Part shown: in pieces, positions 38,437-56,776 of the stretch
How the letters are laid out: every line of letters begins with the position of its first letter
How positions within the stretch are numbered: the stretch's first letter is position 1
Assembly (NCBI GenBank): GCA_905250125.1
Contig: CAJNOL010000013.1
Coordinates: 62,001-126,000, forward strand
Direction of reading: 5' to 3'
DNA from: Rotaria sordida
Taxonomy: Eukaryota > Rotifera > Eurotatoria > Philodinida > Philodinidae
Length of the DNA stretch: 64,000 bases
Translations under genes and position numbers: made by a program
Notes under the pieces: generated by a model
Database searches by the model: none
Seen by the model: the letters and a program-made list of their open reading frames with translations, nothing else
Told to the model about the DNA's origin: nothing

Positions 38437-39572
38437 TCATATCTATATGATTATAGAATAGAATCCTAAAAGTGTTATTAAGAGATGATTTTAATTAACG
38501 TAGAAAATATTTAACATTTGAAATTATATACAAATTTTTTATTCTTAATTGTGTTATATAATGTACAAGGCAAAATATAGAAAATAAGAAGATTTTTTCT
38601 CATTTGCTCTTTACATTTACTAAGTTTTTCATTCAATTATTTATAATAAGAATCCTTGTCACTACTGAATAAAGTTTGAAAATAGTCTTCACTGTTAATA
38701 TTATCGGCTACATACTTTTAGAAGATCTAAAGCATAATTTAAGTGAAACTTATTTAGAATCATTAGATGAATACAACATATATATGCTTTTACTTTTCTT
38801 TTGATAAAAATGGCTTTATTATATAAAGAATTGATTAAAGATATTACTATTTTTGTCTATTAAAGATTATCAATAAAACATTGAACACATACCTTATAAA
38901 TACAAAAGAATCACAAGACAAATTTCACTTCAATTCTATAAAGAAAAAAAACCTGACAAAAATGTCGATTTTTTTTTTGAATTATTTTTTTCATACCATA
39001 GGAAAAAAAACTTCATAAAAAGAATATCTTTTCTTTGGCTACAAGACAACTTTTTATAGTCATCTAAAAGAATAATTTATAAAACAATTAAATTAAATGA
39101 ACATCTGTTCTTATGTTCAACAAACTAAAAATTTATTGACATGACCTCTTTATTTATTCTATTGGGTGTAATCCTTTTTGAAAAAAATTTATTCTTTCTA
39201 GGAAAAGACAAACTTTCATAATCAAAAACAAATGAATTAAATAATAATAATTTATCAATTATATCTATTTACGTATTATATTTAATAACAAATATGCATA
39301 GATATGTTAAAAAATAAATTATAGAGGTATTCATCTTTATTTTTATTGGTTTAATAGATGTCAACCAGTATATTGACCAAAGGAATGATGATGAAGAAAA
39401 AACCGAATGAAAGAGGAAACTATGTTAGACAACTTACGATTAGTTGATAATTTTATTTAAAATGTTTTTTTTTTTTTCTTTTTTCTTGTTGGTTTTAGAT
39501 AGATTATAATAAAATAAAATCTATCTTTTGAATGAAGAAACGACGTCGAATTGAATCAAAATAAAAATTAAT
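38437..39572. other. Upstream region of the poly(A) polymerase gene
   Basis: Very AT-rich with poly-A/T runs; presumed promoter and 5' UTR. No gene or clear repeat recognised. Confidence 0.6.
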
Positions 39573-45870
<6,298 letters not shown>

Positions 45871-48243
45871 ATTGAATTGAATTGCAAGAACTCTTTGAAA
45901 TAATACTCTGATTGAGTATTGTACTATTTCATTTCTGTTCTTGGATGTATTCTTTTTGTTTGTTTATCTTTTCTATCTTGCTTCTTATTTTCTATTCCAT
46001 TTTTTTTTCTTATTTGTTTTCTTTCCATTAAGTAACAAAAAAGAAAAAGAAGCAAAACCAAAAAAAAAAAAAAGATTTCTTTCTTTTTGTTTATCTCTTG
46101 TGTCCTGTCTATTGAAATTGTTCGCTTTTTTTTGCGTCGTCTATCTCTGTATTTTCTTTTTGCTTGGTTCATCTGCTGTATATAGACATGCTTGGAGTAC
46201 ATACAACATAAAATGAGCCCAAAAAAATTATAAAATTCTTAAGTTTAACAAAAAAAATAATAAAACAGATGCAGATATATATGAAATTAGTTCTTTTTTT
46301 TGATTTATTTCTTATCAAAGAATATTTATTGATTTATTGAAGACTTTCCCATATCTCCAAAATTGATTGTCGATACAGTGCACGAGATCTCTTCTTGAAA
46401 CTTTCCACAAATGTCGGGGCCATAAAAGTAAACTTACGAAATTTGTTTTGATTCTCTAAATCTTAGTGTTCAGAAGTTTTCTAGAAATCAAGATCAAAAA
46501 TGGACTCTTAGCTCATGCAAATATTTTTTCGTTATACTTCAAGATGTAGAACTGAAGAGTGTTTTACTGTTGCTCTCTTTAATTTTTGGGGACGTTGAAA
46601 TTTCTCAAATCTTGAAAAACCATTAGAAATTTTCTGCAAAACTGCAGTCTATTTAAAAATTCCCTTTAACTCATCCGAAGGAGCATCAAGTACTTCTCAA
46701 GCTGAAAATATAAATATTATATACCAATGACAAATACTCATCTCAGTGTATTGAGCATTGTTTATATAAATAATGATAGATAGCACCAGTTATCATCCTG
46801 GTCATGACGTGTATTCTAATGTTTGCTTCAATCAGCTCCAGATTTTTTAAAAAAATCTTCGAGATTCAATAATATATTTGTAAAGTGGATATTTCAGGAG
46901 ACATGCTCGCATAGGTATCTCAAAAGTAAATTTTTTGGACGAAAATCGACTTTTTTATAAAAGTATTTGGGTTTAAATTTTTAATTTGAATGTTTTTATT
47001 ATAAAAGTTAATTTCAAACACTGAGTTACTAATCTATTTTTGAATTTACACCTCTGCAGAATTTTCCCTCAACATTGATTTACATTTATATAATATCACT
47101 CTAAAAATATAAATATCATTGAAAACATAAACAATCTATTTCAACACTTAGAAAATCTCTAAAAAAAAGCGATGATTTATATTACAATCAAATTCCTATC
47201 TGCTGCTCGATAAACTGGTATAATGCAAAAAAAAAGTAAAGAAGAAGTAAATATACATATCACAGCAATGGAATTAATGGAACAAAATAAAGCTTTGTTC
47301 TTTCTTCAAAAAAATTTTGTTTTCGAGTTTTCAAAGCAAAAAAGGTCGGAAATGCTTTTATGCTAGTTCAAAGTACCCTCGAAAAAAAATTTTTCATTAT
47401 AAATGTTCTCTTCTACTCTTTGATGATCTAACTCAAACTGAAGTATAGAAATGATCCAATTAGCAGAAGGACTTTAATGTAATCTATTTTAACAATCTCT
47501 CATTATTGTACGCTTTGATATTTTTTCTTTTGAAATGTTTCCATTCATTTGATAGACTAATGTACTACAGTATGCAATTTCTATCAATACAGATCAAGAA
47601 TGTCCTACATGTATGTATCAATTTTGATTTAACAAAAAAATATCTGATTGTTTCCCATGTTTTAATTATTTTTTTACAATTTACACAATTAATTTACTGT
47701 AATAAGGCAATCTATTATATTGACTTGCTATACTACAGTCTATAGACTTCTCATAATCAACTTTTGTATAATAACTATGGACAAAGCCATTAAGATTTTG
47801 ACTTAGAGTGACGAAGATTTCATAAGTTTTTCGACTGTCTTGAATTTTATTCTGTACTCATGGTTTAGCAGATTAATTATTCAAAAATCCAACCAATGTT
47901 TTGCACCTGCACTATCGACTATTTGAATTTGATATCTAGTCTTCAATGTGGGAATCATACTATTGAATAGATTTTTCATTCAAATACTTAGACTATTGAT
48001 TAACTACAGAACTAGACTAAGATAGTGTGATCGGTCGAACATGTTTATGAACTCACCAATAGGCAACGGTTGAACATGAAGCCAGTTTTATCACACTTCA
48101 CTAAAGTGTCTATATCATTTTCTGCGCTGGAAGCACTTCTTATCCATTTCTTTCTATGATAATCGGTCACTTGATGATGTGTGCTACGCCTACTGGAATA
48201 AATATTGTAAAACTTTGGCGAAATTACTCGATGGTTGTCTCAA
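45871..48243. other. 3' flank of the PAP gene and intergenic DNA
   Basis: Starts with a T/A-rich 3' UTR. The rest shows no recognisable gene. From 48080 an open frame without ATG runs into the G-rich element. Confidence 0.55.
46260..46265 (+). terminator. Possible polyadenylation signal of poly(A) polymerase gene
   Basis: AATAAA about 390 bp after the stop codon, within an A-rich context. Inferred. Confidence 0.35.
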
Positions 48244-48687
48244 GCTGGTAAGGAGGGGCGGGCGGAAAGGTCTAAGAGTGGGGGGGGGGGTATAGCGAGT
48301 TTTGATAGGGTGTAAAAAATTTTGGGGGGGTGTAAAAGGGTATTTAGAGCAAAATTTCTTAAAAAAACACAAAATTTGTTCCAAATCTGCTCCCGTCGCT
48401 CAAAAAAAAACAAAAATTTTCAATTATTGGGGGGGTGTACACTCCCCCACACCCCCCCGCTCGCGCGGCTCCTGCTGGTAAGAATATGCAGTGTTAGTGT
48501 AAATACTGATTATATTGACATCCGCATTCGTTGCAATGTTGAAACACCAACTCTATTAAAATATGCCCTTTTTCTAGTGGTGGGTTTCAATACTTCAGTG
48601 AAAACTGGTGCAGCTAGCACGTCAGTATGCACTAACTGCACTGAGTTGGAAGTCAATAAATTGAAATTGGACATCTTTACCTACTAG
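48080..48687 (+). pseudogene. Possible relic open frame split by the G-rich insertion
   Basis: One frame is open from 48080 to 48250 and continues, in the same codon phase, from 48475 to the TAG at 48685-48687 if the insert plus one copy of the direct repeat (230 bp) is taken out. That gives about 125 codons without a stop. No family recognised, no start codon evident. May be chance or a transposon/gene fragment. Confidence 0.3.
48251..48473. mobile_element. Small G/C-rich insertion with 9-bp flanking direct repeat
   Basis: GCTGGTAAG at 48244-48252 is repeated exactly at 48474-48482. Between them lie about 220 bp with long G and C runs (G11 near 48280, G7, C7) and CGCGCGG, strikingly unlike the AT-rich surroundings. 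The ends are partly complementary (AGGAG...CTCCT; CGGGCGG versus CCGCGCG). Looks like a young MITE-type insertion; the exact end is ambiguous by up to 2 bp. Superfamily not assigned. G-runs could form quadruplexes. Confidence 0.65.
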
Positions 48688-49210
48688 AGTACATGTCGTT
48701 GAACATCCACAAATATTTATGGCAGAAAGTTAGAACATGATTTCATTGTCTACACAGATCAAAACGATTTGCTCCATATACAGACGTGTTTGCTATAGCT
48801 GGAACATGAATGTCGTCTCACGGTATGACAGATTCAGTTGTAATACTCGATGAAAGGGATTTTCGATGTTTTACAAAGTTCCCAGAAATCTTCTAATCTA
48901 TTCTTCTTCTGTTAAACTGTGTAAAAAAAGGCTTTATAAGAACAAAAAAAAACAATTAAGATTGTTTTCGAAGGTCCTATCCATATCTTTAAGTTTAGAT
49001 CACTACTCTCTATTTAAATAATTCATCTAAAGATACTACATTACTTTTTTTTTTTCGTTTATTCTTTTCTTTTCATTTAAATATCAAATGCAACAATACA
49101 TCGAAAAGCATAGGAATACACACCACCGGTAAGCATGTCAATAAAAACAAAAACATCTGAAACATATTTCATAAAAATAAATTCTTCGTTGCTTTTTAAA
49201 AAATCGATAA
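48688..49210. other. Intergenic DNA downstream of the PTPDC1-like gene
   Basis: Presumed 3' UTR (minus strand) and spacer. No gene recognised. Confidence 0.5.
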
Positions 49211-52200
49211 TTAATGTTGTTCAAATTGATTTGCAACACCAATGAAAAATATTTCAAAATTTTCTAATAATTCTCGAGTAAGACCTGCATTACTAACAAT
49301 ATGTTCAACAGTACTTTGTTGTTGTTTATCTCGATAATTTGCTTGTTCAGATATAAGAAATAAACGTATTTTATCATTATCTATAGTTAATTGTTTTAAT
49401 TCACTTGTATCACCTAATGGACGATGTGTAAGAAAATGTATTATACAATAAACTAATAAACGATCATCATGATGAATAGTAAATCGACGAATATAAGCAA
49501 ACATTTTTGCAAGTAATTCAATTGTACCACGTTGAAACTATAAAATGAATAAAAATTTCAAAAGAACATCTTCAAGAAAAAAGAAGAATTTTTTTTTTGT
49601 TTACTTTAAGTAATTTTGATAAAATTATTGATGGTTGTTCAACATCAGTTTTAGTAAATAAATGAAAATCTTCATTTGTAATAATTGGATACTAAAATAA
49701 ATGAATATTTTTCTTTTAATGAATAAAAATTTATTTTATTACTTTTAATAATCTTAACCATGTCCATAAAAGTCCACTGATTATACATGGATCGGTTTCT
49801 TCAAAAACTTCATCAATACCATTATTTGTTTTATTTATTTTTTGTTTCAATGAAAAAATTTTCGTTTGTTGTTCTGATGTAAGAAAATCTTCCCGAATTG
49901 ACATAATCATACAATTAATTATTTGTTTATATGGACTAAAATCATTATGTGATAGACGTTCATGTTCATAGAAAAATGATGGTGCAAAATCCAACCACGT
50001 CGCTTTTTCTTCTTCAGTTAAGTTTTGAAGATTTTTACGAACAAATACTGGTTTATCTTTTGCTCGACGATTAAGAGTAACTAATATTGTATCAATCATA
50101 TAACCTGTACATAATTCGATTAAACGAGCAGCACATACAAATATTACCTAAATAAAATAATATATATATATATATATTAAAGAATAGAAATTGTTGATTT
50201 TGCAATAAAAAGAATGACACAAAAATGCAATTGAAATTTAAATGAAATGCATTTTTTTCTTGACGGAGTCGAATTGATGTTATCAGTTATTACGATATGT
50301 TAGAACTGAATATAACTATTTAGATTCTATTGGATTTTGAAAATAATGTGACTTTAAATAGTGCTGGAAGTAAATGAAATCTGGCATTTTCTCCTTGATT
50401 GTAAATCGATTGCTAGAGTATAACATCTAGCATAAACTGTTTCTTATTTTTATACATCTTATAAAAAATTCATATGAACCATTCGCACTATATGCCTTTT
50501 ATCAAAAGACTTAGATTTTGAGGAAGCTACAAATATAAGCTCCTTGATTTCATACATTATATATATCGACATTCTATGTTTGAATACAGCGTGTCAGTCT
50601 CTCATGTGATTCACGCTGAACAAAGCTGTCAGTAGAACCGTCGGTATATGATCAGTTCTTATGGGTACTTCAATAGTGTAGAAAAAACATACAACATAGG
50701 CTATCTTCACTTGGAATATGACTATTTTTTTGCAAGTCTCACAAAAAAATTGCATGTGATAATGAACACATTATTTTAGATATTATATTCATGGAACTCG
50801 ACTATAGAGATAAATTCAACTGAAATCATCACACGACACTTGTGCATGTTTCATTTATATATATGTCAGTATCTAAGGTAAGATTACAGCTAATATCAGA
50901 TCCAAAATTAGACATGTTTAATGTCAGTTCCGAGAAGTAGTTTTTGTTAAAATTTGAATTAGTCTCTAGATGGATATTGAATTCAAATTTTTGTTGGTAA
51001 ACTGTATTGAAACAATGACATTTTAGTTATTACAATCCTCAACAAAGAAATTAAGTTCAGATTCAAATACTTATTGGCATTTTTACATAAAAACTGTTCA
51101 TAATTTAACGAATTCTATTTTATTTACTCCATCGATGACTGTAATACCTGAAATGCTATTGTTTTCTCATAGTTCACCGATAAGAATTTGAATTCAATAT
51201 TGATTTAGAGACTTTTAACGAAAATTTCTTGTCAAATCTGAGATCGATCGTAATCTTAGTTTGGACACTGACATATACAAAGAAACATAATTAATGAATT
51301 AATTGTTTTAAATATAACGAAAATAGTTCTGCCGATTGAAACATATACAAATTTCTTCTTCAATCGATTTGACTTAAAAATTAATCTTACTCTTGGAATA
51401 TATCTATAAATATTTGCATCACGACCATGAATGAATGCTTGTTGATTTTGTAAATGTACATCCAGTGAAAGTTCATCATTTACATCCGCACTAAAACAGA
51501 TCACTTATAAATAAATAAATAAATAAGTCATAAGAAAATACTAACCAATCAGTAAAAACACGTCGTTTTGGAATTAGAAATCGTTCATATTCTTCTACAG
51601 CTTAATAAAATCAAGCAAAACAAAAAAACTCAATATTTTCTAAAGAAATCATTAGATTATAATCGTATACCTTCAATTTGTTTTGTCATTTGTACACTAC
51701 CTGGTCGTTTTGCACGAATATAATGAATTGATTCATGAGCAGACATACGATATTCATATACAAGATATGAACAAATAACAAAACCTGTACGACCAAGACC
51801 AGCGTGACAATGTACTGCAATCTACATGTAATTCTTTTGTTATTATTTTTTTTTAATGTTCGAAAACAAACAAACAAATAGATTTACTTTTCCTTGTTTC
51901 ATAGAAAAACTCATGACTTTCATAATATCAAGTATTGTTTCGACTTTAACTGTTCCATAATCTTCCATAGCATAATTATAAACAAAAACTTTTTTTTTTC
52001 ATAAATAAAAAAAAATTAAAATTAGATTAGTTAAATATAATTAAGTTACTTTTGAATCTTACTTCCTTCATCCATAAATTCACTTGGATTATAAGAAAAA
52101 CCTGATGAATGATTTCCATGACCACAAAAAATATGTTCATCAGGTGATTCTAAATTAAATACAGCACGAATACCTGCTCTAAAAAAAATGAGCAAAACAA

Positions 52201-53790
52201 CAAAAGAATTTTTTATTTTTAGTCAAAAAAGAATATTTACTCATAAAATAATTTCTTCAAATTAGAATGACGTGTAGTGGGACGAGAACATGCTAAGATA
52301 TTATCAGTTATCCTAAATAAATTATTTTTCTTTTCGAATCAATATTTTTATTAATTAGAAATTCTTTACCAGTGCGAAAATATTCCATCAATAGCCATTT
52401 GTTCTGGACGCCAATAATCAGATCTTTCATATTTACAATTAGCACCTCGACAACCTAAATTTTAATCTTCCTATTCTTGTCGTCAATATCTAATGCACCT
52501 TGATATTTTTTGAATATCTCGAGAATGAAAGTAACTAGAAACCTGCGATTTCTATCATTTTAAAGAGAAATATGCGGAAAGTGAAACTTTTCAAAACTAT
52601 GTATTGGTCAAGTTGCAGAGTTTTTGCTATAGATTTTGATCGGCAATTTTCGAAAAACCTTTCCAAAATAACAATGAGTTCCAATTTGGAAAATCAAAAT
52701 CGAAAAAATTTCTCTGTCGAGATACACAAGGTTGATTCTACCAAGTTCTTCAGTTCAGAAGTTATAAGCGTTTTATTGGAAGTCTCGAAATCAGCTAACT
52801 AACCACTAGTCACTGAAAACAGTATTGAATCTGGTGCATTGATATAGCTGAGTCCAATAGTGATATTTGTTTTTAGTGTCAATATGATCGTAAGTAGTTA
52901 GATCATGATTTTTGTGATTCAGTCTATACAAGGCTTTTAATGTTAGATGGGATATTTTCAAGATCTTGTCTTTCCAACAAGAGATTGTTTCAAAACTAAA
53001 AGTAAATATGACCAGTGGACTCAACATAGACGAATATATCAAATTCACTACAATTTAGAATGATCAGTAGTCAATTGATCGATTTCAAGACTTTCAATAA
53101 AACGCTTATAACTTCTGATTGAAATAAGCTTGATGGATTGATCTTGCGTAGATCGACCGAGAAATGTCTTAGCTATCGATTCTCTGTATTGGAACTCATT
53201 GTTGGTTTAAAAAGGTTGTTCGAAAACATCTGATCAAAATCTACAGCAAAACTTCACCAATTTGACCAACACGTAGTCCAGATAATGCAGTAAAGTTTCA
53301 CTTGCCCCACATTTTTCCTTCGAATGTTGAAAACCACAGATTTCTAACTATTTTCTTTCTCGAGATATTTAAAAAAATATCGAGATAAATTATATTTTGA
53401 TGCTAACAACAATTTACCTAATCGACAAGCAGCTCGTTCAGGTAATAATTTTTTAACAGCTTGAGATAATGGTGAATAAGCACCTTGTGGTGCTGATGTA
53501 GGTGAAACAAAATCACTCAACCAGGTTTCATTAGCAGTTTTACGTTGTTGTATAACTAAACCGGGATCAATAAATGGACGCATAATATGAGTTACATTAT
53601 GATTATGTTGATTTTGATCACTACTATTAGAACTGTGAGAAGAAACATCATCGGGAATTGAATGACCATTTAATGTTGTCTCAGGATTTAAAATTTTATC
53701 CCCAAATGCAAGTGCTGCAAAACCAGCTGTTAAAGTCGAATTATCTTCTTCATGATTGTCAATAGTTTCAGATGATGTCAATGTTGCCAT
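49211..53790 (-). CDS. PTPDC1: PTPDC1-like protein tyrosine / dual-specificity phosphatase
   Basis: Cysteine phosphatase linked to centrosome and cilium length control in vertebrates. Eleven exons: 53418-53790, 52370-52454, 52241-52312, 52063-52178, 51888-51988, 51671-51821, 51546-51600, 51391-51490, 49743-50147, 49605-49691, 49211-49537; 1872 nt, 623 aa. The N-terminal 110 residues are Ser/His/Asn-rich. Then [44 protein letters not shown] and [12 protein letters not shown] match PTPDC1 order. The P-loop is [10 protein letters not shown] with catalytic C254 and R260; the Asp of EDYG corresponds to the general acid region. FIRAKRP-like [13 protein letters not shown] follows. The C-terminal family block ([28 protein letters not shown]) is kept, which separates it from CDC14 or PTP4A. 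Slightly shorter than human (754). Introns 1 and 8 carry inverted repeats. Confidence 0.93.
50159..50178. repeat. (TA)n microsatellite
   Basis: About ten TA units just inside the 1.24-kb PTPDC1 intron. Confidence 0.9.
50868..51279. repeat. Diverged inverted repeat in a PTPDC1 intron
   Basis: Left arm about 50868-51040 (ATATGTCAGTATCTAAGGTA, GATATTGAATTCAAATTTTTG) pairs with right arm about 51125-51279 (AATTTGAATTCAATATTG, TTGGACACTGACATAT). Arms ~160-170 bp with many mismatches: an old fold-back element. Confidence 0.7.
52513..53369. repeat. Fold-back element in PTPDC1 intron 1
   Basis: Arms about 52513-52801 and 53069-53369. Landmarks: AATATCTCGAGAATGAAAGT versus TTTCTTTCTCGAGATATT; AACAATGAGTTCCAATTTGG versus GTATTGGAACTCATTGTTGG; AGAAGTTATAAGCGTTTTAT versus AATAAAACGCTTATAACTTC. 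Occupies almost the whole 914-bp intron. Confidence 0.87.
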
Positions 53791-54153
53791 ATTGAGAAAA
53801 GATTTTTTTATCAAGAATAAATACAAAATAAAAATAAAATCATAATTATAATCATCTAAAAAGAAAATATTAGAAGATTAATAAATGTAGAAGCAATATT
53901 TTTTGTTTGAGACAATTTCGTTCAATAAGATGTTTCAATAAAAACTCAAAATTTTAATATATTTTTAAATTTGGAAAATAATTTTATATGTTAAGTGTTG
54001 AGCTTTGAAAACAATTCTGATTTTTTTTTCTCTCGAAGTCTAATTTATATTTCACTAAGTTTAAATCTTTATTCACAGTAGCCAGACATGATTTCAGAGC
54101 TCGAGATGGGTGATCCAGTCTGAACTTTATTTCTTTTTATTCAAGAAAGATTT
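53791..54153. other. Upstream region of the PTPDC1-like gene
   Basis: AT-rich; presumed promoter and 5' UTR on the minus strand. Nothing else seen. Confidence 0.5.
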
Positions 54154-54339
54154 CTTACATAAGAAAACAGAAAAAAATCCAATTTTTCAATGTTGAAGAT
54201 AGATTTCATTTGATTTTAATCTTTCTTAATCGATTTTTAATAACCAGTTTCAATCTGTAGCACTATATTTTAATCGATCAAAAAAAGACTAAAATCAATT
54301 GAAATCTATCTTTGAAGCTGAATTTCTTATATGAGTTTT
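54154..54339. repeat. Small fold-back element
   Basis: GAAGATAGATTTCATTTGAT and ATCAATTGAAATCTATCTTT pair; complementarity spans about 54154-54238 and 54262-54339. Confidence 0.75.
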
Positions 54340-54764
54340 GCATCTTACAACTGATAACAATCAGAAATCTTTATTATGCAAACGTTTTCGAAGTTTCATT
54401 TAACCAATAGATAAGACCAGAGTATTTATTCATTTCAATTATATTCCTCATCTACACATAAGGCCGAGTGCACTATCAATTACATTAAGTGGCATGGGTG
54501 TTACTAAAGTGAAACAGTGTTAATTGTACCTAAAAATAGTAACCGATATGACTCTCTAAAATTCATCAGTGGGTATTTCACTTGTGAAAACTTATGCTAA
54601 TAAATGATAGTCTTTAAGAAGTAAGAGTAACCATGGACACGTCTTTGTTTCTCTATCGATTTATATTACTTTTATTTAATTTACTTCACATCTGACAAAT
54701 CAATTTTAGAGAAAAGCACGAGAAACTTGTATTCATCTATTAGTTCAAATTGATAAAATTTTCT

Positions 54765-55150
54765 TTAAGAGGGAACACACTGAGTTCTTGATTTCAGATG
54801 ATTTCCATCAGTGAAAATCAGTTTTTATCTATTCACCATGAATCAATAGGAATCATCAGAAATGCTTAGAAATGAAGGAAAATCAAGAGCAACCACTAGA
54901 AACACTGGCAATTATTGGAAATCAAGAAAATCGATAAAAATTATTAAAAAATCAGGACTTTACTTTTAATCTTATTACTGAAGGTTTTCTAGGATTTAGC
55001 ATGACTTTCATTGATTTCTAATGACTTCTCATAGTTTCTAATGGTTTCTGATGTCTTTCGATAATTTTTAACCACTTTACAGTCATAAAAGCATTCTTAA
55101 TGCGTTATAATGATTTCTAACACAGAAATCAGTTTGTTTTCTCTCTTAGT
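54765..55150. repeat. Diverged fold-back element rich in AGAAAT/ATTTCT units
   Basis: Outer ends TTAAGAGGGAACACACTGAG and AGTTTGTTTTCTCTCTTAGT are reverse complements with mismatches. The left half repeats GAAAT/AGAAA, the right half TTTCTAATG. Confidence 0.6.
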
Positions 55151-55169
55151 AGTCACTGAAAAAACAAGT

Positions 55170-55441
55170 AAAGCTATTTCGACTTGGAATTTTATCCATA
55201 GTTAAGTCTAATGATCTTTACAATATGCTGAAAGATCCAGCCGAAAAGAATGTTTCTTTGTCGAGATATTGAATTTTCAAGTGAACTCGTTTTTGTATCA
55301 TACTTATGGTGAGTAACTATTTTTTGGAAATTCAATATCTCGACAAAAGAACATTTTTTTTTTCGGCTGAAACTTTCAGGATATTTTAAGGATCATTAGA
55401 ACTATCTAGGGACAAAACTTCAAGTCAGAATTTCGCTATTT
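55170..55441. repeat. Fold-back element related to family A
   Basis: Arms 55170-55279 and 55325-55441: TTTGTCGAGATATTGAATTT versus AAATTCAATATCTCGACAAA. The segment GGCTGAAACTTTCAGGATAT and GGGACAAAACTTCAAGTC parallels GAGCTGAAATTTTCAGGGTA and CGGACAAAATCGTAGGTT of the element at 40795. Confidence 0.82.
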
Positions 55442-55489
55442 GACTTTTCGAGAAGTATCTATCACTGGGTCAAAAATTCAGTAAAACGA

Positions 55490-56053
55490 TCATAACTCAC
55501 GAAGGAACCTCTGCAAATATCAAATCACTTTTCGACCGAAACGATGTTCATTTGATGAGTACTAGTGAAAAATTGAAAAGTCTAGAATGGTCTGGTTTTC
55601 CTGACTTTCGTTCTTGAGATATCGAAATTTTATTTAGTTTTTCACAAAAAGTTGTGGTCCTCCTCAGATCACGTAGAAAATCAAGTCTCGATTTTAAACT
55701 TGAATATTCGAAAATCTCTCATGTGTAATAGAAAATTTTGCTCATATATTTATATCTCTAGAAAGGAAATATCAGTTGCACAATCAGTTAATCTCATTGA
55801 GAACTTTGTTCATTGCAAATTTTGAAGTCGAAACTCGAGAGTCGATTTTCCCTGTGCTGTAAGAGAACCACAGCTTTTTCTTGAAAAACCAAGTAAAACT
55901 TCGATATCTCAAAGAGAAAAGCCAGGAGAATAAAATCATTCTAGATTTTTCTATTATTCACTTGTACTCATCAAATGAACATTGTCTCTGTCGAAAAGCA
56001 ATTTGTCACCTAGCGAGATTTCCTTGTCAGTTTCAAAGACCTATGAGGAGAAA
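55490..56053. repeat. Fold-back element with ~270-bp arms
   Basis: Left arm about 55490-55760, right arm about 55775-56053. Landmarks: GATGTTCATTTGATGAGTAC versus GTACTCATCAAATGAACATT; TTCTTGAGATATCGAAATTT versus AACTTCGATATCTCAAAGAG; AATCAAGTCTCGATTTT versus ACTCGAGAGTCGATTTT. Almost no spacer. Confidence 0.83.
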
Positions 56054-56776
56054 CCTTTTTAGACTTTTGCTTGTTTCACCAAGATGTCCTTGTAAGTGCA
56101 ACATGAGCTCAAATTTTGGGTTTCAGTTCGAGTGGTTTTCTCGTCAGTAAAATAACTTTTGAACTATTCAGTATATCTAACGATTGCATTATCCGATCTG
56201 GTAAACTTGTATACAACATACTCAGTAAGCAGATACTTAAATATGCATCATTCAGACAATTATACTTGTATTTATACGAAATCCTATTCTCAATACTAAG
56301 GTTATTTTAATAAATTAACTAACTGTTCACCCTGACACATTCTTGAGGCAAATAATCAAGTACCCTACAACTCTTCAACATTAAGGAATACTTGTACAGT
56401 ACTAATTGAAATTGTTCCAACGTATATGTTGATATGCACTGAAAGTAATAATTTTACAAGTGTGCAATAAAAAAGAAATGGCTATGTCAATAGTTTATGG
56501 TAGCGTCTTGTCTATTGTTTTTATGATTCACACTCGATACCATAATGCTTAATATTTCTATTGCAACATCCTCCTCAATTTATTTAATCTAGCGACATTT
56601 TAAAAAATCCCATGGAATATTTTCATTGGTTCTTACTAGATCAAATAATCATTTGACAACAGTTGACATCATCAAATTTATTCTCGCCACGACATATATT
56701 TTCACAATCAAATAATAAACTTCCACATTATTCTCATCTTTATAATTTTATTGTTCAAGTTACTTTATCTAAAACT
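56054..56776. other. Upstream region of the MANF-like gene
   Basis: AT-rich; presumed promoter and 5' UTR. An in-frame upstream ATG exists at 56663 but the signal peptide supports 56777. Confidence 0.55.

Noticed and set aside
48190..48384. Open frame across the G-rich element, minus strand (Pro-rich)
   Set aside because: Its prolines come from reading G/C runs; no domain is recognisable and it ignores the element boundaries.
53344..53417. Extension of PTPDC1 exon 1 past 53418
   Set aside because: The open frame continues, but a GTAAAT donor after CGATTAG and the in-phase next exon (CRGANCKYE) fit the family.
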